The position numbers and the translations under genes were made by a program. Shown one piece after another: positions 45,530 through 55,913 of a DNA stretch of 64,000 bases. The notes below the pieces were generated by a model, which was not told the DNA's origin, did no database searches, and saw nothing but the letters and a program-made list of their open reading frames with translations. Origin of the DNA: Yamagishiella unicocca (taxonomy: Eukaryota; Chlorophyta; Chlorophyceae; Chlamydomonadales; Volvocaceae). Where the stretch lies: assembly GCA_003116995.1 (NCBI GenBank), contig BDSL01000004.1, forward strand, positions 2,356,001 through 2,420,000. Direction: 5' to 3'. How positions within the stretch are numbered: position 1 is the first letter of the stretch; every line of letters starts with the position of its first letter.

Positions 45530-48179
45530 TGGTACGGCACCGACAAGGGACACAGAGGGGTCCAGCGTGCCGGCCGCTGAGAGTGGGCACACATAACCTA
45601 GGCGGGATACAACTCCCGCACAGGGAGGCAGTGCTCCAGGCAGCGGCTAGTCAATGGGCTCGCATGCGGCTCGATGTGGTATGTCTGCAAGAAACCCATC
45701 ATACGGGAGAGGGACAAAGTCGGCTGTTGCAGCGGGGATTAAACGCTGCAGCGAAGAGGCTGGGGCTGCCCGGATGGGCCATCGTGGCTGAGTCCTTCAC
45801 TCCGAATCCGCGCACAGCTGGTGTAGCCATCCTCGTCCGTTCGGACCTGAGTCAGGTGATGTCCCCGGTTGAGGTACCGCCGCGCATGAAGCCTGAAGAA
45901 GCCCCACCGGGTCGTTTTCTGCAGTACTCGTTCACTTGGGGTGGGCACCGGGTCCACCTGGCGAATATCTATATGCCAACGGCGGCGTATGCCGCACAGA
46001 GGAAAGAGTTTATACGGAAAACCCTCACACCGGTGTATGCTGCCGCGAAGGAGGACGAACAGTTGTTGTGGGTAGGTGACTTCAACTTTGTAGCGGATGC
46101 AGGCCTCGACTCGACGGCAGGGGAAGGCGGTAGGGGGGCGGATGGCTCGGTGGCAAATGAGTTCGGTACCCTGTGCCCGGGCATGGTCGATACCTACCGT
46201 CAGCTGCACCCTAGACGAAGAGACTTCTCGCACCTGTACAGAGCGCCCCGGCCGGGAGCCTCAAGGCTTGACCGGCTGTACGTGTCCACGTGTATGCTGC
46301 CGTATGTGGTATCGTCCACTATTGAGACATCCACCCCGTCCGATCATAGGGTCGCGGTCGTCACCGTTCTACCGAGGGTGGCAAAAGGCAAAGGTCCAGG
46401 CATGCCACGGGTGCGCACACACTTCTTGGCATATGAAGACCTCCGGGAACAATTCGTAAACTGGGTGCAGGCGGAGGGCAGCCTCCGCCCCGGTGTAGCG
46501 GACCTGCCAGGACTGCTCGCTTGGTGGCCGACGTTCAAACGGAGAATGGGGGCTCTAGCAGGGGCCCTTAACAGACAATGCCGGCTGCGACGGATGCGGC
46601 CTGGGGTCAGGTTGGAGGTGGCAGTTCAGGCGGCCAGGGCAGCGTTTGCAGACGTAGAGGAGGGCGCGGCTGAGGGGCCCCACACCTGGCAGGGTTTGGT
46701 GGCAGCGCAAGAAGAAGTGGCCGCAGCCGCCCGTGCGGTAGGGGCAGCCGATGCGCGTACGGCCAGGCTAGAGTGGCTGCGGGATGGGGAGCGCCCGAGT
46801 CGCGGGCTTACGGCGCTAGTCCAGCAGCCTCCAAGGGCAAGACAGGCGGTGGTAGCGCTGCAGGATGGAACTGGGCGCCTTGTTACAGACGCAACACGAC
46901 TGCCGCAAATGGTGGCGGAGTACTGGCGCGAGGTGTGCAGGGCACCGCCACATGTGTCATCGGAGGCGCGGGAGGAGGTCATTGCGGCCCTGCGAGCCCA
47001 GAATCTGCGTATTCCGGAGGCCCAGGCGTGTTGTGTAGGATCGCCTGAGATCTTGGTGGCTGAGGTAGCCGCAGTACTGAAGGCCGTCACCCCGGGCAAA
47101 TCGCCAGGGTGGGATGGTATTCCCTCAGAGCTCTACAAAGCATGCCGTACGCAGATAGCACCGGTGTTGGCTGATGTCTTCACGGCAGTGGGTCAGTCAG
47201 GCCAGGTGCCCCCCGGGTTCTTGGATGGCGTGATCACAATCCTGTACAAGAACCGGGGAGCGCTTACGGCTCAGGGCAGCTATCGGCCTATTACCCTGCT
47301 GTGTACAGATTATAGGGTGCTGACTAAGGTGTTGGCCTCCAGGCTGGGACCGGTATTGGGAGGTGTTATCTCGCTCAAACAATCGGCTTTCCTGCCAAAG
47401 CGCCTTATTGGGGCCAATACACTGTTCCTGCGGCAGATTCCCCATCTCATGGCACAACAAGGTCGGTCGTGTGTGCTGGCTTTCCTGGACATTGCCAAAG
47501 CATACGATTCTGTGGACAGAGGCTTCCTGTATACCGGGCCTGTCCTGCCAGCGGCCCTGAATGCCTTGCAGCAAGTGTTCCAGCGGCTCTGGTCTGGCAT
47601 GAAGTGGGAGCCGGCCTATAAGGAGGGATGGTGGCGGTTGGCTGTGGATGGGATCCCCCTCCTCGGGAACTCTCATATGCGGACGGCAGCAGCAGCCCCT
47701 TGTGGGTGCGGTGTGCCGGCTGGAGAGTCTCCAGGGGCGGGTACCCCCCGCTTACACCACTTTTGGTTCTGCCCGGTGGCTCAAGCAGGACTGCCCAACT
47801 CGAGACCCAGCTCGGTGCAGGGGTGACACGGGCGCAAGTCTGGTTGGTGCAAGCACCTATCGGGGTACAGTCCTGCGTCTGGGATGTAGTAGTCCTGGCG
47901 GCTATTACTGCCATGGAGGCAGGTGGGGCGCCGTTTTATGGCCGCGGCCTTGAAAAGGGCGGGGGCTGGTGGTCCCCCTCTTACTCCGGGTAGTGGTCTT
48001 CTGGATCGCGCCGTTCGCCGTGGGGTGGTGGAGTTTTGGGCCCTTTTGAGGGGCTTTGCTGCGCTGGGGCTTCCCCAGAAAGGCTGGGATGCCGTGGGGC
48101 CTCGGCATCCTTTCTTGCGGGTTGTCGCCAATCGCCTTGTGTGCGGGGGACCGGCTGAGGTACTGGTGGATTCCTGATC
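45529..48179 (+). pseudogene. LINE ORF2: AP endonuclease plus reverse transcriptase, internally deleted and frameshifted
   Basis: The endonuclease nicks target DNA and the RT copies the element RNA there. Frame 45529-47826 shows the endonuclease (about residues 18-290): RVGTHNLGG, VVCLQETHH, ANIYMPT, LLWVGDFNFV, GASRLDRLYVS, TPSDHRVAVV. The start of the RT follows (AVTPGKSPGWDGIPSELYKA, GSYRPITLLCTDYRVLTKVL, KQSAFLPKR, VLAFLDIAKAYDSVDRGFLY). At about 47530 the RT stops abruptly and joins NALQQVFQRLWSGMKWEP, losing the YADD box and thumb. The zinc finger (CGCG ... LHHFWFCPVAQA) remains. A small indel at about 47790 shifts the frame; the C-terminal end (LRGFAALGLPQKGWDAVGPR ... VLVDS) continues in another frame to about 48177. 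No ATG lies at the 5' edge; the first in-frame one is at 45664. Confidence 0.85.
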
Positions 48180-48574
48180 GGCTCGGGTTGTCTTGGGGAG
48201 CGGGGTTTCCCGTGCTTCATACTTTCTGGCTATTTAGGCGTGTTGAGCCCTGCTAGGGGTCCGTGCCTTATGGGATGAGAGGTGGCGGGTTCCGATGTTT
48301 GCATCGTTGCGGCGCTTCACTGGTTCGTCGGGTGCTGGGCTGTTAGGTTGGTTGCTTGGTGGCCAGTTCCTGATAGGGGAGCCTCTAGTGCAAATTCCTC
48401 CTGGGGTGCTGGCTGCTGCTCTGTATGCCTAAGGCCTGTCAACTTGGTGTTCTGGTGGTTTGCCTTTGTTTCGGTGCATGTCGGTATTTGTTTCCTCCGT
48501 CTTGTTCAGTGTCAGGCGATGCGCCCGATGGTTCTACCTCTTGGTCTGGAACCCACTGTAACCGTTACAACTAC

Positions 48575-48990
48575 AACATACGGCCGGTCTAGCCGGGAGG
48601 CTCCCGGGTGTGGCGCCTTGAACAATCCTGCCAAGACGCAGCTGGCAATGCGTACCGACCAAACCAGGGCAGGGCCCCTGAACTCCCTATCCACCGCGCT
48701 GTCCTGCCTATCTACCTCACCCGCCGTCAAGTCCAAACGAGTCCAATTCCGACACAAAATCGACGTCTCCAACCCACCCCCAACAAACGGCCATTATCCT
48801 CCGCGGCACCACAAGCGGCGCCAAGGCGTTTTGCACAAACGCCATGCGCTCCGCTGCATAAGAGGCGGCTATCAGGCAGGGGCGGAGGTCCACTGGAGGT
48901 CCATGGCGCACACGGCGGCCTCCTCCGTGCGTGGAGCACTCACGCATGCCTAAAAATAGAGGAACAAGATTTCCTGTCCACATAGCCCTC
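48575..48990 (-). mobile_element. LINE endonuclease fragment, family 2, inverted
   Basis: Reverse-strand pieces parallel the family 1 endonuclease: CWGWVGDVDFVSELDSFGLD (compare WVGDFNFVADAGLDS) and, in another frame, KAPHPGASRLDRPYV (compare RAPRPGASRLDRLYV). Several frameshifts. Confidence 0.6.
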
Positions 48991-49019
48991 TGCCGCAAAT
49001 AGGAGCAAATAGGAGCAAA

Positions 49020-49510
49020 GTTGTACGGTGTTGTACTTGTTACAGTGGGCTCCGGACCTTAAAAGGTAGAGCCATCGGGCACATCGCCTGCCACTGAGGG
49101 AGACGGAGGAGACAGAGATAGACGGATTGTTGACTGGCGTCTTGCTGGTTTGCCATTGGTGCGGTTTAACTGGGTTTCAGTCTCTTTCGTCTCCTTCAGC
49201 GTCCGGCGATGTGCCCGGATTTATCTTAGCGAGCCTACCTATGCCTGCCTATACGAACCTTAAGCAGGGGATTACCTGCTTTGCGCAGGCCCGAAGCCGA
49301 CAACAATTGTTCGGATTTTCCGAAACGCTACTTGCGTTCGGTGCATTGCCCTCCAATCGCTGCATGGCAACTTCTCTACTTCTGGGGCGCCGGATTCTGG
49401 CCCCATGTTCCCTGCTGTATTACTGAGGTGGTAAATGTTATAATGGGCCCCAGACGTCAAGGTAGAGACGGGTAGAGCCACCTGGCGCATCGTCTTCCAC
49501 GAAAGAAACG
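49020..49510 (-). mobile_element. LINE tail remnants
   Basis: 49030-49130 is a reversed tail (TTGTTACAGTGGGCTCCGG ... GGTAGAGCCATCGGGCACATC). 49430-49500 is a second one (AATGTTATAATGGGCCCCAG). Sequence between them (49140-49420) shows no gene. Confidence 0.6.
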
Positions 49511-49551
49511 CAGGGGGAAGAAAAAGGCAGTCGACCGAGACTGGTGTCGGT

Positions 49552-49680
49552 GATTCTAAATATATTATATTAGTTAGGTACGCAGATGACATAGTTATCC
49601 TAGCCAAAACCAAACTGGTAGCATTAAAATCAAAAGAACTTCTACAGGAATTCTTAACCCCTCGAGGACTAGAATTACGG
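49552..49680 (+). pseudogene. Fragment of a group II intron-type reverse transcriptase, probable organelle-derived insertion
   Basis: 43 codons read SKYIILVRYADDIVILAKTK and then LVALKSKELLQEFLTPRGLE, ending LR. This is RT block 5 (RYADD + VILAK) followed by the EFL..RGLEL pattern typical of group II intron-encoded (LtrA-like) proteins, not of the LINEs in this window. Third codon positions are mostly A or T, unlike the GC-rich nuclear genes around it. Homology stops abruptly on both sides. The simplest reading is a small plastid or mitochondrial DNA insertion into the nucleus; an AT-rich nuclear retroelement is the alternative. Confidence 0.6.
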
Positions 49681-49699
49681 TGTGACCTGGTCGTGCTGG

Positions 49700-50005
49700 C
49701 TCGTTTATCGTTCCCAGGATCAGTTCCGCCGGTGTGCGTGGACGTAATCGTCAAGCGTATGCATCGGCTGCCATCGGTTTCGGCTTGGTATGCCTTATGC
49801 TGCTTTTCGCTTAGTGAGCTTGTTTTCTGCCTTTGTCGAGGGTGTCTATGTGGAGGGGGTGTTCCCCGTTTGAATTTTTACGGAAGCCTTTGGTTTGGGC
49901 TGTGTGTCCTTTGCTTTTCCCATGAGGGTCGGACTCCAGCCTCGTTCCGCAGTGGCCTGGCGAGGTTATTCGTTCGCGGTCATCTGGGCCCATGGAAATG
50001 TGATT
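49700..50005 (+). repeat. Dispersed repeat end, shared with 41700-41935
   Basis: Shares the block GCAGTGgCCtGGCGAGGTTATTCGTtCG and the following TCtGGGcCCA with 41855-41915. The upstream parts are diverged but similarly composed. Probably the 3' end of another non-LTR family. Confidence 0.45.
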
Positions 50006-50640
50006 AATCATAAAACATCCTAACGATACCAGCACTCGCGCGGAGGTCAGCTGTTCACTCTGTCCTGTCAAATTTTGATCGATATCGGTACATGACGGGC
50101 TATCCAACATTAAGACGCTACACAATCTGTACACAGCATCTGTAGATTGGTTTGCCCCACATGTGCCTACTGTCAACCCCGAACGGGTTTTCGTTGCGCT
50201 TCCGATTCCAAACGCTCTGTGCCCTATAACTGTCGATCTCCGAACGGTCCATGAACGATGATGCTGAGAGTAACGTTTACACACGGCAAACCAAAGCGAT
50301 CGGAATTTGCAGCGCTCTGACGTTGGGTAGCTTATGATCGACATGTTAGGGGCCGCGACAACGTTTTCCAACGCTGTCCACCGTTACTGTACTGCTATCC
50401 ATTTCAACCTGCGAGCAAGTATGACTCCCTTTCATGTCACAAGGGCCAACATGACTATGTTGTGAGCTGACCCAACTCACGATTCGCCTTAGCTCGGGGT
50501 CCTTAAAAAGTGGTATACACGGGAAGACTGCCCAATCATTTTGCCGCTGAATATCACTGAAAAAGCCAAGCAATATCCCATACATTTCTGCGTTATTGGC
50601 TGCCTTGTCAATGGTATGGAAGAATCAATCGCGCAGTTCT
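50006..50640. other. Intergenic region upstream of pherophorin 3
   Basis: AT-richer sequence without a recognisable gene. The minus-strand open frames at 49811-50371 and 50346-50585 have no features. Confidence 0.5.
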
Positions 50641-50641
50641 T

Positions 50642-50708
50642 TGTACGGCAGTTTAGGCCGCCCGGCGTCCGCGGACTGTACGACAGTCGAGGCTGGACTG
50701 CCATAAAA
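50642..50708 (+). promoter_or_regulatory. Pherophorin core promoter block, gene 3
   Basis: TGTACGGCAGT, GCCGCCCGGCGTCCGC, TGTACGACAGTCGA and GCCATAAAA in the same order and spacing as gene 2. The CATAAA starts at 50702, 59 nt before the ATG. Confidence 0.7.
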
Positions 50709-50760
50709 GGCTTTCAATGCGTAGCGTATGATATAATAGCCGTGTTGCTTCTGTCACAAT

Positions 50761-53646
50761 ATGAAGCCCGGCATCTTGGTGGCATTCATCGCGGCGGCCG
50801 CTTTCGCGTGAGTGATATCATGTCTGCAGCGGCATCGAAACATTTGCGTTTTAGACCCAGCACTGTGCATCGCAGCTATGCTTAATGCTTGATTTAGTAT
50901 TATCACGTTCTCGCTGTGCTCAGCAGTTATTGACCCAGCAACCGTCGGTTACTTGCTACAGTCCTCGGCGGTCCTGCACGCGGCTAGAATACCTTCATGA
51001 GGAGCCTGAGCATTTGCCTGCGACCTGTTTTTATCTAACCATGGTTGACCTGGAAACCTGCTACCATCCAAATATAGGCGGCTTCGCTTACGACGCCATT
51101 TTCCCCTCCTTATGGATACAGGGCTGCCAACGCGCAGTCTGGAGTATACCCCAATTTTCCATTCTGCAACTGCATCAAAGGTCCGGCGGCGTACTCTTTG
51201 GAGCCGACTGTGAAGTCGATGGGCAACAACAAGTACTGCTTTACGTTGGACGTCAACCGCCCGGCTGGCTGCAACTCTTACTGCTGCGCCAGGGCTGACT
51301 TGAGGAAAATGGAGGTAAGCATTTCACAAAGCTGACACCGAGTGGGGTTTTTGGTGCTTGGTGGTTGGGTTACGATTATGGAATTGAGGCCTGAACGTCC
51401 CTAGTGAGTAAAACTTTGCCCTTTCTGCCCTGCATTATGCCCGCAGTTCAACGTCAATCAAGGGTGTGACGTGTTTGGTGCATCCGTCAAGGCTACGATC
51501 AATGGTGTCCCCACCAAGGTCGGCGTCGACTTTGACATCGCCAAGCAGGGCCCTGTTGGCGCCACCATTCTGCGCATGACCCAGCTGGGCCTTGGCCTGA
51601 ACGATGACGGTGCTGAGATCTGCATCACCCTCAAGGCCAACAACGCCGGTGTCGGCTGCACCACCCTGGAGCAGCTGTGCGTGCCGCCTGCTGGCATGCC
51701 CACTGGTGTCTGCTCGGTTGCCATGTTTGATACCAAGCTGGACTGCTGCCCCATTGGGGAGATCGGCGTCCCCAGCTCGCCCCCGCCCCCGCCCTCGCCC
51801 TCGCCACCGTCACCCTCTCCTCCTCCCCCCTCTCCCCCTCCTCCCTCGCCCCCTCCCCTTCTCCTCCTCCTCCGCCCCCGCCCCCGCCCCCTCCCCCCTC
51901 GCCGCCTCCCCCCTCGTCTCCTCCTCCACCTCCGCCTCCGCCCCCTCCTCCTTCTCCTCCTCCCCCCTCTCCTCCTCCCCCACCGCCTCCGCCCCCACCT
52001 CCCTCGCCGCCTCCCCCTCTCCTCCTCCCCCACCGCCTCCGCCCCCACCTCCCTCGCCACCTCCCCCCTCTCCTCCTCCTCCGCCGCCACCCCCCCTCCT
52101 CCCTCCCCTCCTCCCCCTTCTCCTCCTCCCCCACCGCCGCCACCGCCTCCCCCCTCTCCTCCTCCCCCTCCTCCCTGCACGGTGTGCACCTACCTAATCC
52201 TGGACCCCGTCAATGTGTTCTTCCCGATCACCATCACCGAAGACCAGTGCCACGCCTTCGCGAACGAAATTATCTACGACGTTCAAGCTCAGGCGTTGGT
52301 CGTTGGTGCAGTTCTACTGCCCATTCCGCCCGTCATTACTTGCAGCGCCAACCTGGTCAAGGTTTGCGGCACCTTCGCCTCCAGTGCGGATGGTGCTAAG
52401 CTCCAGGACTGGATCAACGTCCAGTCCGCCCTATGGCTGGAGATTATCATCGGCCCGTCCGCCTGCCCGGCCTACCTCAACGGATACCATGTGTCGGTTA
52501 CGACGGGCGGCGACGGTGTTCCATCAAATGTGCCTCAGGGCTGCCTCTCGGCTGTCGCGTCTATGGCCTGCACTCCCTCGAAGCCCCAATTCCCCAAATG
52601 CCAGTAAGTAGCTCCTCTCCGCCTATTTACTAAAACGGTACACCTAAGCCTCGTGACGTCCGTCCGCTTGACAACCCTCTATCGTGATGCGTGCTTGGAC
52701 TCCTTTACTTCTTGCTGCTTACCTTTCGGACTGCCAACTCGCTCTCCGCTGCCCCTCACCCGTAGATGCGACACCCGCCCCCGCGCTACTCCCTTCGCCG
52801 CTCTGCCGGTCATCTTTAAGATTGCCGGCCGCAAGCCGACAACGGTCCAATACTGTTTCCTGCTGGACACCGTCGCCCCGCTGTCCCCCACTGTGAGTAC
52901 GAAGGAGACAGGGCGAGCGAGCAGATTGGGGGATGCCCCTGTCATGCGCTACAACGTATTCCCTGCCTCCGCCTCATCGTCTTCCCTCTTGTCACTCGTT
53001 CAGTCAACCGTCCGTGCTGCACAGTTCCTTACCGCTGTAACCGTTACAACAACAAAGTTCCTTACGTTGGCTGGCTCTTTCGCATTCTCATGCCTGCCCC
53101 CGCCCTCCCGCCCGAATCCATCACGCGACCGACGCAGGGCCCATGTGGCAAGACGACCAACCTGCTCAAGGCTGAGATCTGGGCGGACGACAACCAGCGC
53201 CGCAAGATTGTGGCCATGGGGATCCAGCCCTCCAATGCCAAGAACATGACCTACTTTTCGCCCACCTGGGGCGCGAAGGGCGAGCAGACGCTCAAGGCCA
53301 CCCCGCTCAACTGGAGCCTGGCCCAGACCAGGGGCGGCAAGATCTGCATGGAGCTGGACTCCAAGACTGACATCAAGTCCTTCTGCTTGACGGGCGCTGA
53401 TACGTGCTGGTGAGTGATGTCGTCCTGTACGGTCCGTGCTGTACGGCCCTATGTCGTTCTGGTCAAGAGGGAGCCGTGCTGGGAGCATCTTGGTAATGAC
53501 TGAAGAAGCTTCGGCTGCCGGGCAACACGTCGGGCACTGTCAGGTTCTGATCAGCTTCAACTGTGCCCTGATGCTCTCGCCGCAGGATCAACTTCTTCGA
53601 CAACTCGAAGAACTGCTGCCCGCTCTACTCGGCCACCGTGATCTAA
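50761..53646 (+). CDS. Pherophorin 3, with a spacer that runs out of the proline frame in its middle
   Basis: Secreted extracellular-matrix protein. Six exons: 50761-50807, 51122-51314, 51447-52603, 52766-52892, 53138-53409 and 53586-53646, phases 2-0-2-0-2, 618 residues. Signal peptide MKPGILVAFIAAAAFA. N-terminal domain: [59 protein letters not shown]. Spacer about residues 189-324: normal [10 protein letters not shown] at both ends, but a Leu/Arg-rich centre (PPPLLLLLRPRPRPLPPRR) where another frame carries the proline repeat. C-terminal domain: [71 protein letters not shown], ending [19 protein letters not shown]. Reading frames of both domains are intact. Intron 4 contains a tiny LINE-tail insertion. 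Confidence 0.9.
53023..53065 (+). mobile_element. 23-bp LINE-tail insertion with a 10-bp target-site duplication
   Basis: AGTTCCTTAC at 53023-53032 and 53056-53065 flank 23 bp that read CGCTGTAACCGTTACAAC followed by AACAA, the very end of the family 1 LINE. It lies in intron 4 of pherophorin 3. Confidence 0.75.
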
Positions 53647-54037
53647 GCTGCGCTGGATGAAGCTAGCTAACGGTTGCATGCGGGCAGGCGCAGAGCATGT
53701 TGCCTTTGGGTCTTGCATGGGGCAGGGGGTCAGTTTATGCACAGGTCTTCACTTGGATTTCACCTGGCAAGCGACGGGAGATCATACTACATATTGATCT
53801 ACTTACTACGTATACTCTCGTCGCTTATCGGGCATGCCACATTCGGTATTAGCGTCTCAGGTAGCAGTAGTAAGGTCTGCAGGCAGCAATTGCATTTTGG
53901 GGACGCCGGCTGTGTACGGCGGGCACAATTATTTGTGACCTACATGGGCCTTGCGCTCAATGTACGAAGAGGATATATTAATTTTTACAAACAAATAAAC
54001 CGGCTCGCTGGCTCTTCGATTCAAGACGATCCTATTT

Positions 54038-54042
54038 TGTAA
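54038..54042 (+). terminator. TGTAA polyadenylation signal, pherophorin 3
   Basis: About 390 nt after the stop codon, in an AT-rich context (ATTTTGTAACG). Confidence 0.5.
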
Positions 54043-54359
54043 CGAACGTTTTGTCATGAGCCCCGCTCCTTTCTATTGCATGCAATCAAACACCGTACCA
54101 TGTGTTGTCGTACAGTTGCCTGGACAGGATGGTACGGCGTAGCACAACTGAGCAGCAGACATGCCAATTACCTACCGCATAGGTGTTTAAATGGGGTGAA
54201 TGCAATAGGTTCTGAAGGCACCTTATCGCCACATTGGTAACCACAGGGTGCCAGACATTCCCTCCCCAAGGCGGCACCATCGCCACTCATGCTTGGTAAC
54301 TGGAGTTGTCCGGTGAGTCAAGGCGGGTTCGTGCTAGTGATTCGGAATACTTATGTTGG
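54043..54359. other. Spacer, nothing recognised
   Basis: Between the end of pherophorin 3 and the LINE cluster. No open frame or repeat that I can support. Confidence 0.45.
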
Positions 54360-55253
54360 TAGTAGTAACTGTTCCAGTGGGCCCCAGACAGTAGGGCAAA
54401 CCGGTCGACCGAGAAATGGCAAACCACAAATACCTGAGACCCAGCTCGATCGGGGTGACACGGGCGCAAGTCTGGTTGGTGCAGGCACCCCCCGGGGCGC
54501 AGCCCTGCGTCTGGGCTGTAGTAATCCTGGCGGCTATCACTGCCATGGAGGTGGGGCGCCGGTTTGTGGCTGCAGCCTTGAAAAGGGCGGGTGCTGGTGG
54601 TCCCCCTCTTACTCCGGGAAATGGTCCCTGGATCGTGCCATTCGCCACCATGGCAAGACACCCGTTGTTGTAACGGTTACAGTGGGTTCCAGACCAAGAG
54701 GTAGAACCATCGGGCGCATCGCCTGACACTGAACAAGACGGAGGAAACAAAAACCGAACTGCACCGAAACAAAGGCAAACCACCAGAACACCAAATTGAC
54801 AGGCCGTAGGCATACAGAGCAGCAGCCAGCACACCAGGGGGAATTTGCACTATCAGGAACTGGCCACCAACCAACATAACAGCCCAGCACCCGACGGTGG
54901 TGGAGTTTTGGGCCCTTCTGAGGGGTTTTGCTGCGTTGGGGCTTCCCCAGAAAGGCTGGGATGCAACGGGGCCTCGGCATCCTTTTTTGCGGGTTGTCGC
55001 CAGTCGCCTTGTGTGCGGAGGACAGGCTGAGGTGCTGGTGGATTCGTGATCGGTCCGGGTTGTTTTGGGGGCTGGGGTTTCTCTTGCTTCTTACTTTCCG
55101 TGTCTATCTGCGCGTTGAGCCCTGGGATCAGTGCTTTTCGGGATGAGAGGCGGACGGTCCCGATGCTTGCATCGTTGTGGCGCTTCACTGGTTCGTCGGT
55201 TGCTGGGCTGCTAGGTTGGTTGGTGGTCGGTTCCTGATAGGGGAGCCTCAAGT
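54360..55253. mobile_element. LINE 3' fragment (+) interrupted by an inverted LINE tail (-)
   Basis: 54446-54650 (+) encodes TRAQVWLVQA and CVWAVVILAAITAMEVGRR of the ORF2 C-terminus. 54665-54893 (-) is the last 230 bp of the family 1 3' UTR. 54893-55253 (+) resumes the first copy (VVEFWALLRGFAALGLPQKG ... 3' UTR to GGGGAGCCTCAAGTGC). A further reversed tail begins at 54360. The outer copy lacks its final 300 bp. Confidence 0.75.
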
Positions 55254-55464
55254 GCCTGCGGTCTACCTCCGTCGGGCTTGTGACACAATTGAAGTCTTCC
55301 GGGAGTCTGCCATAGTCTCTTCCGGGAGTCTGCCATAGTCTCCTCTGCTCCCCTGAGGTTATGTTCGTCATCCTCGCAGCTTGGGCTGGTTGGGACTGAG
55401 TGACCAACACACACGTGCACCGCTAGGTTGAAGGCAGGAAAAGGTAGCAAATCCCGACATACTG

Positions 55465-55469
55465 TTACA
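55465..55469 (-). terminator. TGTAA polyadenylation signal, pherophorin 4
   Basis: TTACA on the + strand, about 445 nt beyond the minus-strand stop. Assigned by motif and position. Confidence 0.4.
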
Positions 55470-55913
55470 TAGCACCCGGCAACGTGTGCTGGTAGTGGCT
55501 TCTTACACAAAGCATATGTACGGGTAATAATCGCCTCCGGATGTACATTCCGTCGACACTGACCAATTTCCGTCGACACGGACAAGAATAAATTTGAACG
55601 CACTTCAAAAAATCTGTTGGACGCCCGTGATGCAAGAAGAGGAGAGAAGGCAAAGAAAGACATGCACTTGCTCCCAGCGCGTTGAGCAAGTGATAAGACG
55701 AGTGGTCCAAAAGGCAGCACACAGCACCCAAGCCTGACTAGTTTCGGAGAAAGGCACCTCACTTTCACAGCGCATCAGCTTGCACTACGGCAAGCCTCCT
55801 TCAAAGCGCTCAGGACTGCCTAGGTCAACCCATTTACCAACAGCATCTACAGCTGTCGAGTCACGGGTGCGCACGCTGCGTAGTATCAATCCAGTAATCT
55901 ATTAACCAGACAT

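Larger units (their letters stand above)
44212..48563 (+). mobile_element. Nearly full-length but defective two-ORF LINE, family 1
   Basis: Non-LTR retrotransposon with ORF1 (44279-45529), ORF2 (from 45529; endonuclease plus reverse transcriptase) and a 3' UTR ending at about 48563 with CCCACTGTAACCGTTACAAC. Cys-rich pieces in other frames at 43890-44300 (GCFRCAGQVGAATC, WCRECYGG) suggest a degraded zinc-knuckle part of ORF1 and that the element starts further upstream than I can fix. ORF2 has an internal deletion removing the RT catalytic YADD block, and later frameshifts, so the copy cannot move by itself. Confidence 0.85.
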
